Assembly (NCBI RefSeq): GCF_015351025.1
Contig: NZ_JADKRV010000005.1
Location: 124,001 to 188,000, forward strand
DNA from: Curtobacterium sp. VKM Ac-1376
Lineage (GTDB): Bacteria > Actinomycetota > Actinomycetes > Actinomycetales > Microbacteriaceae
Length of the DNA stretch: 64,000 nt
Direction of reading: 5' to 3'
Below are positions 38,197 through 47,991 of the stretch, in pieces. Every line of letters begins with the position of its first letter. Within the stretch, counting starts at the first letter, position 1. The notes under the pieces are model-generated. The model had not been told where the DNA came from. It saw only the letters and a program-made list of their open reading frames with translations, and searched no databases. Position numbers and translations under genes: made by a program.

Positions 38197-38901
38197 TCAG
38201 GTTCCCGGTGTCGGAGCGGACAGGACGAACCCGAAGGCGGCGAAGACGTCACCGTCGTGGGTCGACCGGGGGAACGGCTCCGCCCGGAGTTCGAGCTCGC
38301 CGTCGATGACGGACAGGGCGAGCACGGTCATGGTGCCGGGGCCGCCCTCGGCGACCGCGAAGGTGGTGCCGTCGTGCAGCGCGACCACGAGCCGCTCGGG
38401 GCCGCGCGCCATGAACAGGGCACGACGGAGCACCCGGACGTGTCGGAGTGCGACGAGTGCGACGCCCTCGTCGAACCCGACGAGGGGTCGGTTTCCGGCG
38501 GTCACCACCGTCCGGCCCGCCTCGGCGCCGTCGGCGGTCGTCGCGCCGACGGTGAAGTCCACCGACTCCCACGCAGCACTGGTGCAGCCGGAGAGGGCGA
38601 GCGCGCCCACGGCCGAGCGCCGACGGTCCACGCGGACGATCGGGGCGTCCGGACCGAGGACCCTGACGGTCCGCGGATCGGGCGCTGGGAACGGGCGGAT
38701 CCGGCGTGCGCGTTCGGCGCGGCGTCGGAGGACGCGTTCCGAGGGGCCGCTGGCCCGAGGTGGTGGCGGGGCCGGCGCGGGGGCGGGCTGCGGTGCCGGA
38801 CTCGCCGGTGCTGGCGCCCGTACCGGCACCGGCGCCGGTGCCGGTGCTGCTGCCCGTGCTGGGCGCGGACGGCGACGGAGGTAGGGGTGACCGGAGGTCA
38901 T
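38197..38901 (-). CDS. Proline/alanine-rich protein with degenerate TerD-like C-terminus
   Basis: 234 residues. Residues about 8-55 are low-complexity Pro/Ala/Arg with repeated PAP units, followed by a basic stretch (RVLRRRAERARRIR). The C-terminal 140 residues resemble a worn TerD fold: GNRPLVGFDEGVALVAL aligns loosely with the TerD stretch DNRTGxGEGDDEQIxIDL, but the acidic metal ligands are largely gone. ATG at 38901, overlapping the upstream TerD-family stop by four bases. The TerD relation is inferred from context and weak similarity; the protein could equally be a lineage-specific adaptor. Confidence 0.6.
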   Translation of the reverse strand: MTSGHPYLRRRPRPARAAAPAPAPVPVRAPAPASPAPQPAPAPAPPPPRASGPSERVLRRRAERARRIRPFPAPDPRTVRVLGPDAPIVRVDRRRSAVGALALSGCTSAAWESVDFTVGATTADGAEAGRTVVTAGNRPLVGFDEGVALVALRHVRVLRRALFMARGPERLVVALHDGTTFAVAEGGPGTMTVLALSVIDGELELRAEPFPRSTHDGDVFAAFGFVLSAPTPGT

Positions 38902-39458
38902 CGGGCCCGGCCGATACCGTGGTCCGTCCGGAGCCCGGTCAGCCCGGTGGTGTAGCCCTGACCGACCGCGCGGAACTTCCACTCGGCCCGATGCCGGTAG
39001 AGCTCACCGAGGATCACGGCGTCGATCGTGTGGTTGCGCTCGGAGGGCAGCGGGAACTGCACGAGCTCACGGCCGTCGGGGGCGCTCACACGGATCGTCA
39101 TCGACCGGACCGAGCCGAGGTCGCGGGGCGAGCGGGGATCGGGATCGAGGTAGACCGCGAAGACGATCTTGTCGACGACGTCCGGCACGCTCACCAGGTC
39201 GACGTCGATCTCCTCATGGTCGGAATCGTCGAGGTAGCGCACGGAGGAGTCGGCGCTCTCGATCTGGTTGAAGAACACCAGGTCGTCATCGGAGAGCACC
39301 CGGCCCTCGGCGTCGCACACGATGGCGACGGGGACGAGCTCGGCGGAGGGTCCACGGCTTGCGATCTGGTCCCAGGCGATACCGACGACCACGGCATCGA
39401 GCCCGGGGTTCTCCGCCGTGAGCGCCGCGTTCGCGCCCGGGACGAGCCGTCCGGTCAC
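38898..39458 (-). CDS. Divergent TerD-family protein lacking the usual acidic ligands
   Basis: A 186-residue TerD-domain protein. The family ending is clear (ILGELYRHRAEWKFRAVGQGYTTGL), as are VVVGIAWD and DDLVFFNQIESADSSV. The two Asp-rich calcium-binding stretches of typical TerD proteins are not conserved: the QFDLDAS position reads SAELVPV and the DNRTGxGEGDDEQI position reads YLDDSDHEEI. It may therefore bind a different ligand or act structurally. It overlaps both neighbours by four bases. Confidence 0.85.
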   Translation of the reverse strand: MTGRLVPGANAALTAENPGLDAVVVGIAWDQIASRGPSAELVPVAIVCDAEGRVLSDDDLVFFNQIESADSSVRYLDDSDHEEIDVDLVSVPDVVDKIVFAVYLDPDPRSPRDLGSVRSMTIRVSAPDGRELVQFPLPSERNHTIDAVILGELYRHRAEWKFRAVGQGYTTGLTGLRTDHGIGRAR

Positions 39459-40015
39459 GAGTCTGCTCCGCCGAGTCGGAGGCCGGGGTCGCCGTCCCCC
39501 AGGCGGTCTCGGAGGAACCGGCCGTGCGTCGACAGTTCTGCGATGGCTCCGCTCCTGATCTGTTCGTGCATGTCGTCCACGGTCTCGGCGACGACGTCCA
39601 GCTGCTCGGCGAGCGTGCGGGTCGCAGCGCTGTCCTCGGTGCGGTCCTCCGGCGGGAGTGAGCGGTAGGTGCGGACCGGCGACGGCACGTAGTCGTCGAC
39701 GATCGCCTGGAACAGGTACCGCTGCTCGGTGGAGGCACCGCGCGCGACGACGGTGTCGGCCGCTTCGCGGAGCAGGTCCTCGACGTGCCGGATCCGCGAG
39801 GACACGACCGTCGGGAGCTCGGCACCCGCCGCACGGACCAGCGCACGGAGGTCGTCGAGACCAGCCGAGGCTGCGTGGTCGTCCGCCGGCCCGCCTGCAC
39901 CGCGGACGTCGATCCGCGCCGCGGCCGCGGCCGCGACCGAGGACGGGGTGGTGATGGTCGAATCCGGTTCGCGGTCGTCGTCGCGGCCGAACAGCGCGCG
40001 CAGACGATCACGCAC
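39455..40015 (-). CDS. Helical protein paired with TelA
   Basis: A 186-residue protein of unknown function, apparently all helical after an Ala-rich N-terminus. It contains AELPTVVSSRIRHVEDLLREA and IVDDYVPSPVRTYRSLPPE, then a long heptad-like stretch (LAEQLDVVAETVDDMHEQIRSG). TelA genes are often accompanied by XpaC-like helical proteins; this one could be such a partner, but the assignment rests on position and predicted structure. GTG start at 40015; 18 bp downstream of telA. Confidence 0.75.
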   Translation of the reverse strand: MRDRLRALFGRDDDREPDSTITTPSSVAAAAAARIDVRGAGGPADDHAASAGLDDLRALVRAAGAELPTVVSSRIRHVEDLLREAADTVVARGASTEQRYLFQAIVDDYVPSPVRTYRSLPPEDRTEDSAATRTLAEQLDVVAETVDDMHEQIRSGAIAELSTHGRFLRDRLGDGDPGLRLGGADS

Positions 40016-40033
40016 TGCGGTCGACCGTCCGGA

Positions 40034-41254
40034 TCATCGGCTGATCGAGCGCGGGTCGTCGTCGGTCTGCCGCGCGCGCTCCAGGTAGGGCTTGGCGCGC
40101 TGGATGCCGGATTCGAGCGCGGAGACGGTCGACGCCATGTTCTGCGCGGCCTCGGAGCGGAACGAGTCGATGGCGTCCATCGTCTGGAAGACGTTGTCGA
40201 ACGCCCGCTGCAGGGTCTCGACACTGACGCCCGAGTTGGTCGCCTGCTGGTGGATGCGCGTGGTCTGGTCGCGGAGCATCTCGCTCGTCTGCAGGATCAT
40301 GGCGTTGGTCGTGTTGTTGACCGCGTCGATCTGGTCGAGCACCATCTTCTGGTTCGCGAGCGCCTGCGCGACCACGACGGCCGTGCGGAGCGCGGCGATG
40401 GTGGTGGTCCGCGCGCGCTCCACGCCCTTGATGAGCTCGGTGTTGTTCTTGCGGACCAGGTCCATCGCCAGGTACCCCTGCACCGAGACGGCGAGCTGCG
40501 TGAGGATGTCCTGGTGGCGCTGCCGCACCGGGAAGAGCACGTCGGACTCGAGCTTCTGTGCCTCGTCCGTGCGACCGGAGTTCCGGAGCCCTTCGACCTT
40601 CGTCACCGTCGCCGCGTCGAGTGCCTTCGCGAACACGGCGTACTCGCTCAGCTGCTGCATGGTCTCCCACAGCTGCACCTTCTCGTCAGCGAGCGTGGCG
40701 TTGTCCTTGCGGAGCTCGTCCTGACCGGCCATCAGCGACTTGATGATGTGGTCGAGCTGGGTCTGCGCGGACTCGTACCGCTGGAAGTACTTGGCGAGCT
40801 TGTTGCCACCCGGGATGAGCCCGAGGATCTTCCGGCCGGTGCTGAGGTCGGCCTGGTTCGGCGTCAGGTCCTCCACCGTCGACCGGAGTTCGCCGAGCGT
40901 CGTCGCCACCTTGACCTGGGCGCCGTCCCCGGTGCGCTTGGCACCCGCCACCGACGTCTGCGACCGCTCGAGCATGCGCGACGAGAACCCGCCGGACCGC
41001 GCGATCTCCGTGCCGGCGATCGTGGTGATCCCGTCGACCTTCTCCGTGAACGCCGGCGACCTCGGATCGAGCGAGGCGACCTCATCCACGAACTGTCGCG
41101 CCTGCTCGGCGATCTGGGACTGCCGATCGGGGTCGACCGGCACCATCCCGGGCGCGTCGTCGGGGGTCACGACCTCGGCGGACTCGGCGGGACGGAGGAC
41201 GAGTGCGTCCTCGGACGGGTCGGTCGGTTCCGGCGGAGCGAGCGGTCCGGGCAT
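40034..41254 (-). CDS. telA: TelA-family protein (toxic anion resistance)
   Basis: A 406-residue, mostly coiled-coil TelA protein. TelA homologues are associated with tellurite and other envelope stresses; the biochemical function is not established. The N-terminal 50 residues are acidic and Pro-rich, followed by helical sequence with GRKILGLIPGGNKLAKYFQRYESAQ (core GLIPGGNK), DNATLADEKVQLWETMQQL and the family-typical QDILTQLAVSVQGYLAMDLVRKNN (split landmark). AGGAG precedes the ATG at 41254. It sits between the three canonical TerD genes and the biosynthetic module of the Ter operon. Confidence 0.9.
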   Translation of the reverse strand: MPGPLAPPEPTDPSEDALVLRPAESAEVVTPDDAPGMVPVDPDRQSQIAEQARQFVDEVASLDPRSPAFTEKVDGITTIAGTEIARSGGFSSRMLERSQTSVAGAKRTGDGAQVKVATTLGELRSTVEDLTPNQADLSTGRKILGLIPGGNKLAKYFQRYESAQTQLDHIIKSLMAGQDELRKDNATLADEKVQLWETMQQLSEYAVFAKALDAATVTKVEGLRNSGRTDEAQKLESDVLFPVRQRHQDILTQLAVSVQGYLAMDLVRKNNTELIKGVERARTTTIAALRTAVVVAQALANQKMVLDQIDAVNNTTNAMILQTSEMLRDQTTRIHQQATNSGVSVETLQRAFDNVFQTMDAIDSFRSEAAQNMASTVSALESGIQRAKPYLERARQTDDDPRSISR

Positions 41255-41301
41255 CGGTGGGTCTCCTGGTCTGGGGCGGGTGCGGTGGTGGACGGGCCGG
41301 A

Positions 41302-41880
41302 TCAGCCGAGCTGGACGCCGAAGTCGGTCGCGATGCCGGCGAGGCCCGTGGTGTAGCCCTGCCCGACCGCGCGGAACTTCCACTCGGCGCCGTTGCGGTA
41401 GATCTCCGAGAAGATCATCGCGGTCTCCGGCGCGGCGTCCTCGGAGAGGTCGAACCGCACGATCTCGGTGCCGTCCTGGTCGAGCACGCGGGAGTAGGCG
41501 CTGCGCACCTGGCCGAAGTTCTGACGGCGTGCCTCGCCCTGGTCGATCGACACGACGATGACGACACGGTCGACCTCCGCTGGCAGGGTCTGCAGGTCGA
41601 TGACGATCTGTTCGTCGTCGCCCTCGCCCTGGCCGGTGCGGTTGTCGCCCTTGTGCTCGACCGAGCCGTCGGAGCTGCGTGGCTGGTTGTAGAAGATGAA
41701 GTCCGAGTCGGAGCGCACCTTGCCGTTCGCACCGATCAGGAGCGCTGAGGCGTCCAGGTCGAACTGCTCACCGGAAGTGGTGCGCGGGTCCCAGCCCAGG
41801 CCGACGGTCGCGACGGTGAGTCCGGGGCTGGTCTTGGTGAGCGAGAGGTTGTTGCCCTTCGCGAGGGAGAGGCCTGCCAT
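41302..41880 (-). CDS. terD: TerD-family protein 3
   Basis: A 192-residue canonical TerD protein. Both calcium-binding acidic regions are present: EQFDLDASALL and DNRTGQGEGDDEQIVIDL. The family ending AEWKFRAVGQGYTTGLAGIA is intact. TerD proteins are soluble and are thought to sense or bind divalent metal together with TerC at the membrane. It is close to the next upstream gene (41910), suggesting duplication; the two are separated by 29 bp. Confidence 0.95.
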   Translation of the reverse strand: MAGLSLAKGNNLSLTKTSPGLTVATVGLGWDPRTTSGEQFDLDASALLIGANGKVRSDSDFIFYNQPRSSDGSVEHKGDNRTGQGEGDDEQIVIDLQTLPAEVDRVVIVVSIDQGEARRQNFGQVRSAYSRVLDQDGTEIVRFDLSEDAAPETAMIFSEIYRNGAEWKFRAVGQGYTTGLAGIATDFGVQLG

Positions 41881-41909
41881 GATCGGTCCTTTCGGTTGGG
41901 GGAAAGCGG

Positions 41910-42491
41910 TCAGTCGAGGACGACGCCGTAGTCGGTCGCCACGCCGAGGAGGCCCGTGGCGTAGCCCTGGCCGACCGCGCGGAACTTCCACTCGCTGCCG
42001 TACCGGTAGATCTCGGAGAAGATCATGCCGGTCTCGGAAGCGGCGTCCTCTGTCAGGTCGAACCGCACGACCTCGTTGCCGGTCTCGTCGTTCACGACAC
42101 GGCAGAACGCGCCGCGGACCTGCCCGAAGTTCTGGCGGCGAGCGTCGGCCTGGTCGATCGTGACGACGATGACGACGCGTTCGACGTCGGCAGCGACGCG
42201 ATCGAGGTCGATGAGGATCTGCTCGTCGTCACCCTCGCCCTCACCGGTGCGGTTGTCGCCCTGGTGCACGACGGAACCGTCGGCGGACGCGAGCTGGTTG
42301 TAGAAGATGAAGTCGTCGTTCGACCGGACCTTGCCGGTCGCGGCGACCAGCAGCGCTGAGGCGTCGAGGTCGAACTGCTCGCCGGCCGTCGTACGAGGAT
42401 CCCAGCCCAGTCCGATCATGGCGCGGCTGAGGGTCGGGTCCGTCTTCGTGAGCGAGAGGTTGGTGCCCTTGGACAGGGAGAGCGAAGCCAT
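41910..42491 (-). CDS. terD: TerD-family protein 2
   Basis: A 193-residue canonical TerD protein, highly similar to the 41302-41880 product along its whole length (same GLGWDPRTT, EQFDLDASALL, DNRTGEGEGDDEQILIDL and SEWKFRAVGQGYATGLLG). A tandem duplication is the simplest explanation. The ATG at 42491 has GGAG upstream. The protein has Cys in GAFCRVV, which the neighbour replaces by Ser. Confidence 0.95.
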   Translation of the reverse strand: MASLSLSKGTNLSLTKTDPTLSRAMIGLGWDPRTTAGEQFDLDASALLVAATGKVRSNDDFIFYNQLASADGSVVHQGDNRTGEGEGDDEQILIDLDRVAADVERVVIVVTIDQADARRQNFGQVRGAFCRVVNDETGNEVVRFDLTEDAASETGMIFSEIYRYGSEWKFRAVGQGYATGLLGVATDYGVVLD

Positions 42492-42513
42492 CAGGAGTTC
42501 TCCGTTCGGGTGA

Positions 42514-43101
42514 TCAGAGTGCAGCGGTCGCCGGGGCGACCAGGTCCTGCACGGTGCGACCGTTCGCGCGCTCACCGATCGCCGTGAACGTCCATCCTGC
42601 TCCGGTCCGTGCGACCTTCGCCATCACCATCGCGGTGTGGGTGCCGGACTCGGTCAGCTGGTAGCGGACGACCTCGGGAGAACCGGCCGTCGAGTCGTCG
42701 ACGACTCGACAGAACGCGTTCTGCACGTTGTCGAACGTCTGCCGGCTGTAGCTGCTGATCACGAAGACGATCTGGGCCACGGTGCTGTGCACCGCGCCGA
42801 GGTCGATCCGGATGGTCTCGTCGTCGCCGTCGCCGGCACCGGTGAGGTTGTCACCGGTGTGCTGTGCCGAGCCGTCCTTGCTGCGGAGCTGGTTGAACCA
42901 GACGTAGTCGACCGCGGTGCCCTGGGCATCGAAGAAGATCGCCGATGCGTCGAGGTCGACCTCGGCCTCTTTCCGGCCGCCGAACAGGCCGCGCTTCGCC
43001 GCGACGGCGTCCCAGCCGAGGCCGAGCCGGACGCGCGACAGTGCGCTGCCGTCGGACTTCGTCAGGGAGAGTGCCTGACCCTTCTGGAGGCTGAGACCCA
43101 T
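42514..43101 (-). CDS. TerD-family protein 1 (TerZ-like)
   Basis: A 195-residue TerD-domain protein of the subgroup with an insertion after GLGWD (AVAAKRGLFGGRKEAEVDLDAS). Acidic ligands are kept: EVDLDASAIF and DNLTGAGDGDDETIRIDL. Its end differs from the other two (GWTFTAIGERANGRTVQDLV in place of the WKFRAVGQGY type). It is the first TerD gene after terC; together they give three metal-binding-competent TerD paralogues plus one divergent member (38898-39458). Confidence 0.92.
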   Translation of the reverse strand: MGLSLQKGQALSLTKSDGSALSRVRLGLGWDAVAAKRGLFGGRKEAEVDLDASAIFFDAQGTAVDYVWFNQLRSKDGSAQHTGDNLTGAGDGDDETIRIDLGAVHSTVAQIVFVISSYSRQTFDNVQNAFCRVVDDSTAGSPEVVRYQLTESGTHTAMVMAKVARTGAGWTFTAIGERANGRTVQDLVAPATAAL

Positions 43102-43149
43102 GGGAGAACCTTTCGTGGTGGTGGTGGTGTGTCGTGACCCGGTCGCCGC

Positions 43150-44277
43150 TCAGCGGGAGAGGACGGACGGCTCGGGGCGTTCGTCGGCGTGCGTCTTCCG
43201 ACGGTTGCGGACGACCGAGGAGATGAACGCGGCCAGGATGAAGACCACGCCGATCAGGCCGGTGACGATCTCGTTGACCTCGGTCGTGATGGTCACGAGC
43301 AGGATCACGGCGAGCGCGCCGATCGCCCAGTGCGCGCCGTGGTCGAGGTACTCGAACTCGTCGAGCGTGCCCTGACGGACGAAGAACACCGTCAGCGATC
43401 GGACGAACATTGCACCGATCAGTCCCAGGCCGAGCGCGATGATGATCGGGTCGGCGGTGATCGCGAAGGCGCCGATGACCCCGTCGAAGGAGAACGACGC
43501 GTCGATGACCTCGAGGTAGAGGAAGAGCAGGAACGCGGCGCGCCCGGTGACTTGGCCCAACCGGCGCTTCCCGGCGATGCGACCAGCCTCGGCGACCATC
43601 TCGTCGGCGCTGTCGAGGGAGTTCCCGTCGTCGTCGGGGTCACCGACGTCGAACAGACCGCCGAGGCCCGTGACCAGGAAGTAGGTCACGAGGCCGGCGA
43701 TGCCCGAGACGAGCACGATCGCCTGGTGGTCGCCCGAGGTGGCCCCGAACAGGGCGAGCAGCGCGAGGGCGACGATGACGTTCACCATCGGCAGGCGGCC
43801 GACGAAGTGCAGCGGGCGCTCGAGCCACTTGAGCCAGAGGATGTCGCGGTCCTCGAACATGAAGTCGAGGAAGATCATGAGCAGGAACATCCCGCCGAAC
43901 GCGGCGATCTGCGGGTGCGCCTCGTGGAGCAGGTAGGCGTACGTGCCGGGCTCCTCGATCGAGCCCTTCTCAAGCGCGAGCTGGATCGACTCGACCGGGC
44001 TGAGGTGCGCGGTGACGGCGACGATGAGCAGCGGGAAGAGGACGCGCATGCCGAAGACGGCGATGACGATGCCGACCGTCAGGAACATCTTCTGCCAGAA
44101 CGGGCTCATCCGTTCGAGGATGCGGGCGTTCACCACGGCGTTGTCGAAGCTGAGGCTGATCTCGAGCACGCCGAGGATCAGCGTGATGACGACAGCGCTC
44201 CAGCTGCCGTAGATCAGCGCGGTTGCGAGGGCGAGGACGGTGATCACGAGGGACCACCCGAAGGTCTTCAAGAACAC
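43150..44277 (-). CDS. TerC-like integral membrane protein (DUF475)
   Basis: A 375-residue membrane protein of the TerC/DUF475 group with about nine hydrophobic segments. The TerC hallmark acidic residues in membrane helices are seen in LEISLSFDNAVVNARIL and again in EVIDASFSFDGVIGAF. Some TerC-family members export manganese or metallate exoproteins; in Ter operons TerC is the membrane anchor for TerD proteins. The GTG start at 44277 has GGGAG about ten bases upstream. It is the first gene of the 11-gene operon that ends at 33598. Confidence 0.9.
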   Translation of the reverse strand: MFLKTFGWSLVITVLALATALIYGSWSAVVITLILGVLEISLSFDNAVVNARILERMSPFWQKMFLTVGIVIAVFGMRVLFPLLIVAVTAHLSPVESIQLALEKGSIEEPGTYAYLLHEAHPQIAAFGGMFLLMIFLDFMFEDRDILWLKWLERPLHFVGRLPMVNVIVALALLALFGATSGDHQAIVLVSGIAGLVTYFLVTGLGGLFDVGDPDDDGNSLDSADEMVAEAGRIAGKRRLGQVTGRAAFLLFLYLEVIDASFSFDGVIGAFAITADPIIIALGLGLIGAMFVRSLTVFFVRQGTLDEFEYLDHGAHWAIGALAVILLVTITTEVNEIVTGLIGVVFILAAFISSVVRNRRKTHADERPEPSVLSR

Positions 44278-44353
44278 GTGTGACGATCTCCCGTTGTGCT
44301 TCAGCCAGCAGCGTTGCGGGACTGATGCGTGGATCGGCCCCCAACGCGAGATG

Positions 44354-45109
44354 CTACATGCTCCCGCTGGCGTTCCGGTGGGGCCAGCGGCCGTCAGCGG
44401 TGAAGGACGGGTCGCGCTTCTTGCGCATGTACTCCTGGAACGAGTTGGCCTGCTCTGCGCACCAGCCGATCTGCTTGCGGTGGAGTTCCTCGGCGGAGAC
44501 GCCGAGTTCGTCCTGGTACTTGCCGGCGATGGCCTGTGCGACTCGTCCGGCAGCGATGGCGTCCGCACCGGCGTCGTGCGCGTCGTCGAGGGTGACGCCG
44601 TAGAGCTCCGACGCGGCCTCGAGCGTGCGCTTGCCCTTGCGGAACGTGTCGAGCGCCTTGTCGATCACCAGCGGGTCGACGACGTTGCCGATGACGGGGG
44701 ACGCGAAGCCGTGGCGTCTTGCCTCTCTGTCGAGCACGGTGAGGTCGTACGGGGCGTTGTAGATCACGAGTGGGATGCCACGGGCGAACACGGCTTCGAT
44801 CGCGGCGATGATCTCCGCCACGACCTCGGCCGCCGGGCGCCCCTCGGCCTGGGCACGCTCGGTGGTGTAGCCGTGCACCGCCGCGGCGCCCTCGGGGATC
44901 GGGACGCCGGGGTCGGCGACCCAGGCGCCCTCGGCGATGGAGGCGCCGGTCATGTCGATCAGGCCGACGTGCGCCGTGACGATCCGGGCCGTCTCGACGT
45001 CGACGCCCGTGGTCTCGAGGTCGAACACACCCAGCGCGTGCCACCACGGCCGACCGGTGAGGTCCTGGGCGGGGGGCGGTGCGTCGAGCTGCGCTGTGGG
45101 GAACGTCAC
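44354..45109 (-). CDS. 3'-5' exonuclease (DnaQ/ExoX-like)
   Basis: A 251-residue DEDDh exonuclease related to the epsilon subunit of DNA polymerase III. ExoI is GVFDLETTGVD, ExoII is VIYNAPYDLTVLD, and ExoIII is LDDAHDAGADAIAAGRV with His and Asp in place. A C-terminal extension (about residues 205-251) with WCAEQANSFQEYMRKKRDPSF is typical of an actinobacterial group annotated as exonuclease domain-containing protein. It lies upstream of the Ter operon on the same strand with a 76-bp gap; transcription could continue into terC. Confidence 0.9.
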   Translation of the reverse strand: MTFPTAQLDAPPPAQDLTGRPWWHALGVFDLETTGVDVETARIVTAHVGLIDMTGASIAEGAWVADPGVPIPEGAAAVHGYTTERAQAEGRPAAEVVAEIIAAIEAVFARGIPLVIYNAPYDLTVLDREARRHGFASPVIGNVVDPLVIDKALDTFRKGKRTLEAASELYGVTLDDAHDAGADAIAAGRVAQAIAGKYQDELGVSAEELHRKQIGWCAEQANSFQEYMRKKRDPSFTADGRWPHRNASGSM

Positions 45110-45144
45110 GCGGTCAGGCTAACGGGACGCACCGACACGACCCG

Positions 45145-46872
<1,728 letters not shown>

Positions 46873-46955
46873 CGACGGGCCGGTGGACGGCCCGCCCCGG
46901 ACACGATAGGCGCGCAATGCTCCGGGTGTCCGGGGTTTCGTGACGTCGGTTTCCA

Positions 46956-46961
46956 TAGACT
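46956..46961 (+). promoter_or_regulatory. Possible -10 of the hydrolase-glycosyltransferase unit
   Basis: TAGACT lies seven bases before the ATG at 46969, so the transcript would be nearly leaderless. TTTCGT upstream (46936-46941) is a poor -35 with a 14-bp spacer. Confidence 0.4.
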
Positions 46962-46968
46962 GGCGCGG

Positions 46969-47991
46969 ATGCAACCGCCCGTGCTCTCCCCGTACCAGTC
47001 GCTGATGGCCGCCACCCCGGTCGTGCACCGGGCTGTCCAGGTCGACGGGGGGACCACGCACTACTGGGTCTACGGGCCAGAGGACGCCGATCGGACCGTC
47101 CTCGCGGTGCACGGGTTCCGCGGGGACCACCACGGGCTCGAGACCATCGCGGCCCACCTGGAGGGCGTCCGCGTGATCGTGCCGGACCTGCCCGGCTTCG
47201 GCGTGTCCGATCCGCTGCCGGTCTCGGACATCGACTCCTACGTCGGATGGCTGACCGGGTTCCACGCCGTCCTCGGCCTCGGGAGCGACACCGTCGTGCT
47301 CGGCCACTCCTTCGGTTCCATCGTGGTGTCGGCGACCGTCGCCGCGGGACTCGACACCGGCCTGCTCGTACTCGTGAACCCGATCGCCGCCCCGGCGCTG
47401 CAGGGCCCCCGCGCCGTCGGTACTGCCATCGCCATCGGGTACTACCGCGCCGGCGCGGTGCTGCCGAAGCCGGTCGGGCTCGGGATCCTGCGGAACGGCG
47501 CGATCGTGCGGGCCATGAGCGTCGCCATGCTGAAGTCGCACGACCCGGCGGTGCGCCGATGGGTGCACGACCAGCACGACCGGTACTTCTCGGCCTTCGC
47601 GAACCGCACGAGCGTGCTCGAGGCGTTCCGCACCTCGGTCACCCACGACGTCTCGGAGTACGCCGACCGCATCCGTGTCCCGGTCCTGCTCATCGCTGCC
47701 GAGCACGACGACATCACGGCCGTGGCCGAGCAGCGCGCGCTGGCCTCGCGACTGCGTGACGCCGAGCTCGTGGTGATCCCGGGCGTCGGTCACCTGGTGC
47801 ACTACGAGACGCCGGCGCCGGCGGCTGCCGCGGTGCTGCGCCGGATGGGGGACACACCCGCACGCGGTGGGCGCGGCCGCGCCGGGAAGGCGAGCCGGGC
47901 GTCGGGCGCATTCCGGGCCTCCCGGGGGACCGCGAAGCCGACGGACGTGACCCGCGGGCCCGACGCCACGAGCGCGGGGGACGCGTCGTGA
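46969..47991 (+). CDS. Alpha/beta hydrolase
   Basis: A 340-residue alpha/beta-hydrolase-fold protein. The oxyanion region is VHGFRGDHHGL, the nucleophile elbow is LGHSFGSIVV, the acid lies in AAEHDDITAVAEQ and the catalytic His in VIPGVGHLVHYETP. After about residue 288 a basic, low-complexity tail (RGGRGRAGKASRASGAFRASRG) follows, encoded by GC-rich sequence that resembles a decayed palindromic repeat. The substrate is unknown. Its stop overlaps the glycosyltransferase start (GTGA). Confidence 0.88.
   Translation: MQPPVLSPYQSLMAATPVVHRAVQVDGGTTHYWVYGPEDADRTVLAVHGFRGDHHGLETIAAHLEGVRVIVPDLPGFGVSDPLPVSDIDSYVGWLTGFHAVLGLGSDTVVLGHSFGSIVVSATVAAGLDTGLLVLVNPIAAPALQGPRAVGTAIAIGYYRAGAVLPKPVGLGILRNGAIVRAMSVAMLKSHDPAVRRWVHDQHDRYFSAFANRTSVLEAFRTSVTHDVSEYADRIRVPVLLIAAEHDDITAVAEQRALASRLRDAELVVIPGVGHLVHYETPAPAAAAVLRRMGDTPARGGRGRAGKASRASGAFRASRGTAKPTDVTRGPDATSAGDAS

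Noticed and set aside
47874..47945. Palindromic repeat of the main family inside the end of the alpha/beta hydrolase gene
   Set aside because: GGGCCTCCCGG and GCCGGGAAGGC resemble repeat arms, but the match is short and includes an insertion; GC-rich low complexity is enough to explain it.
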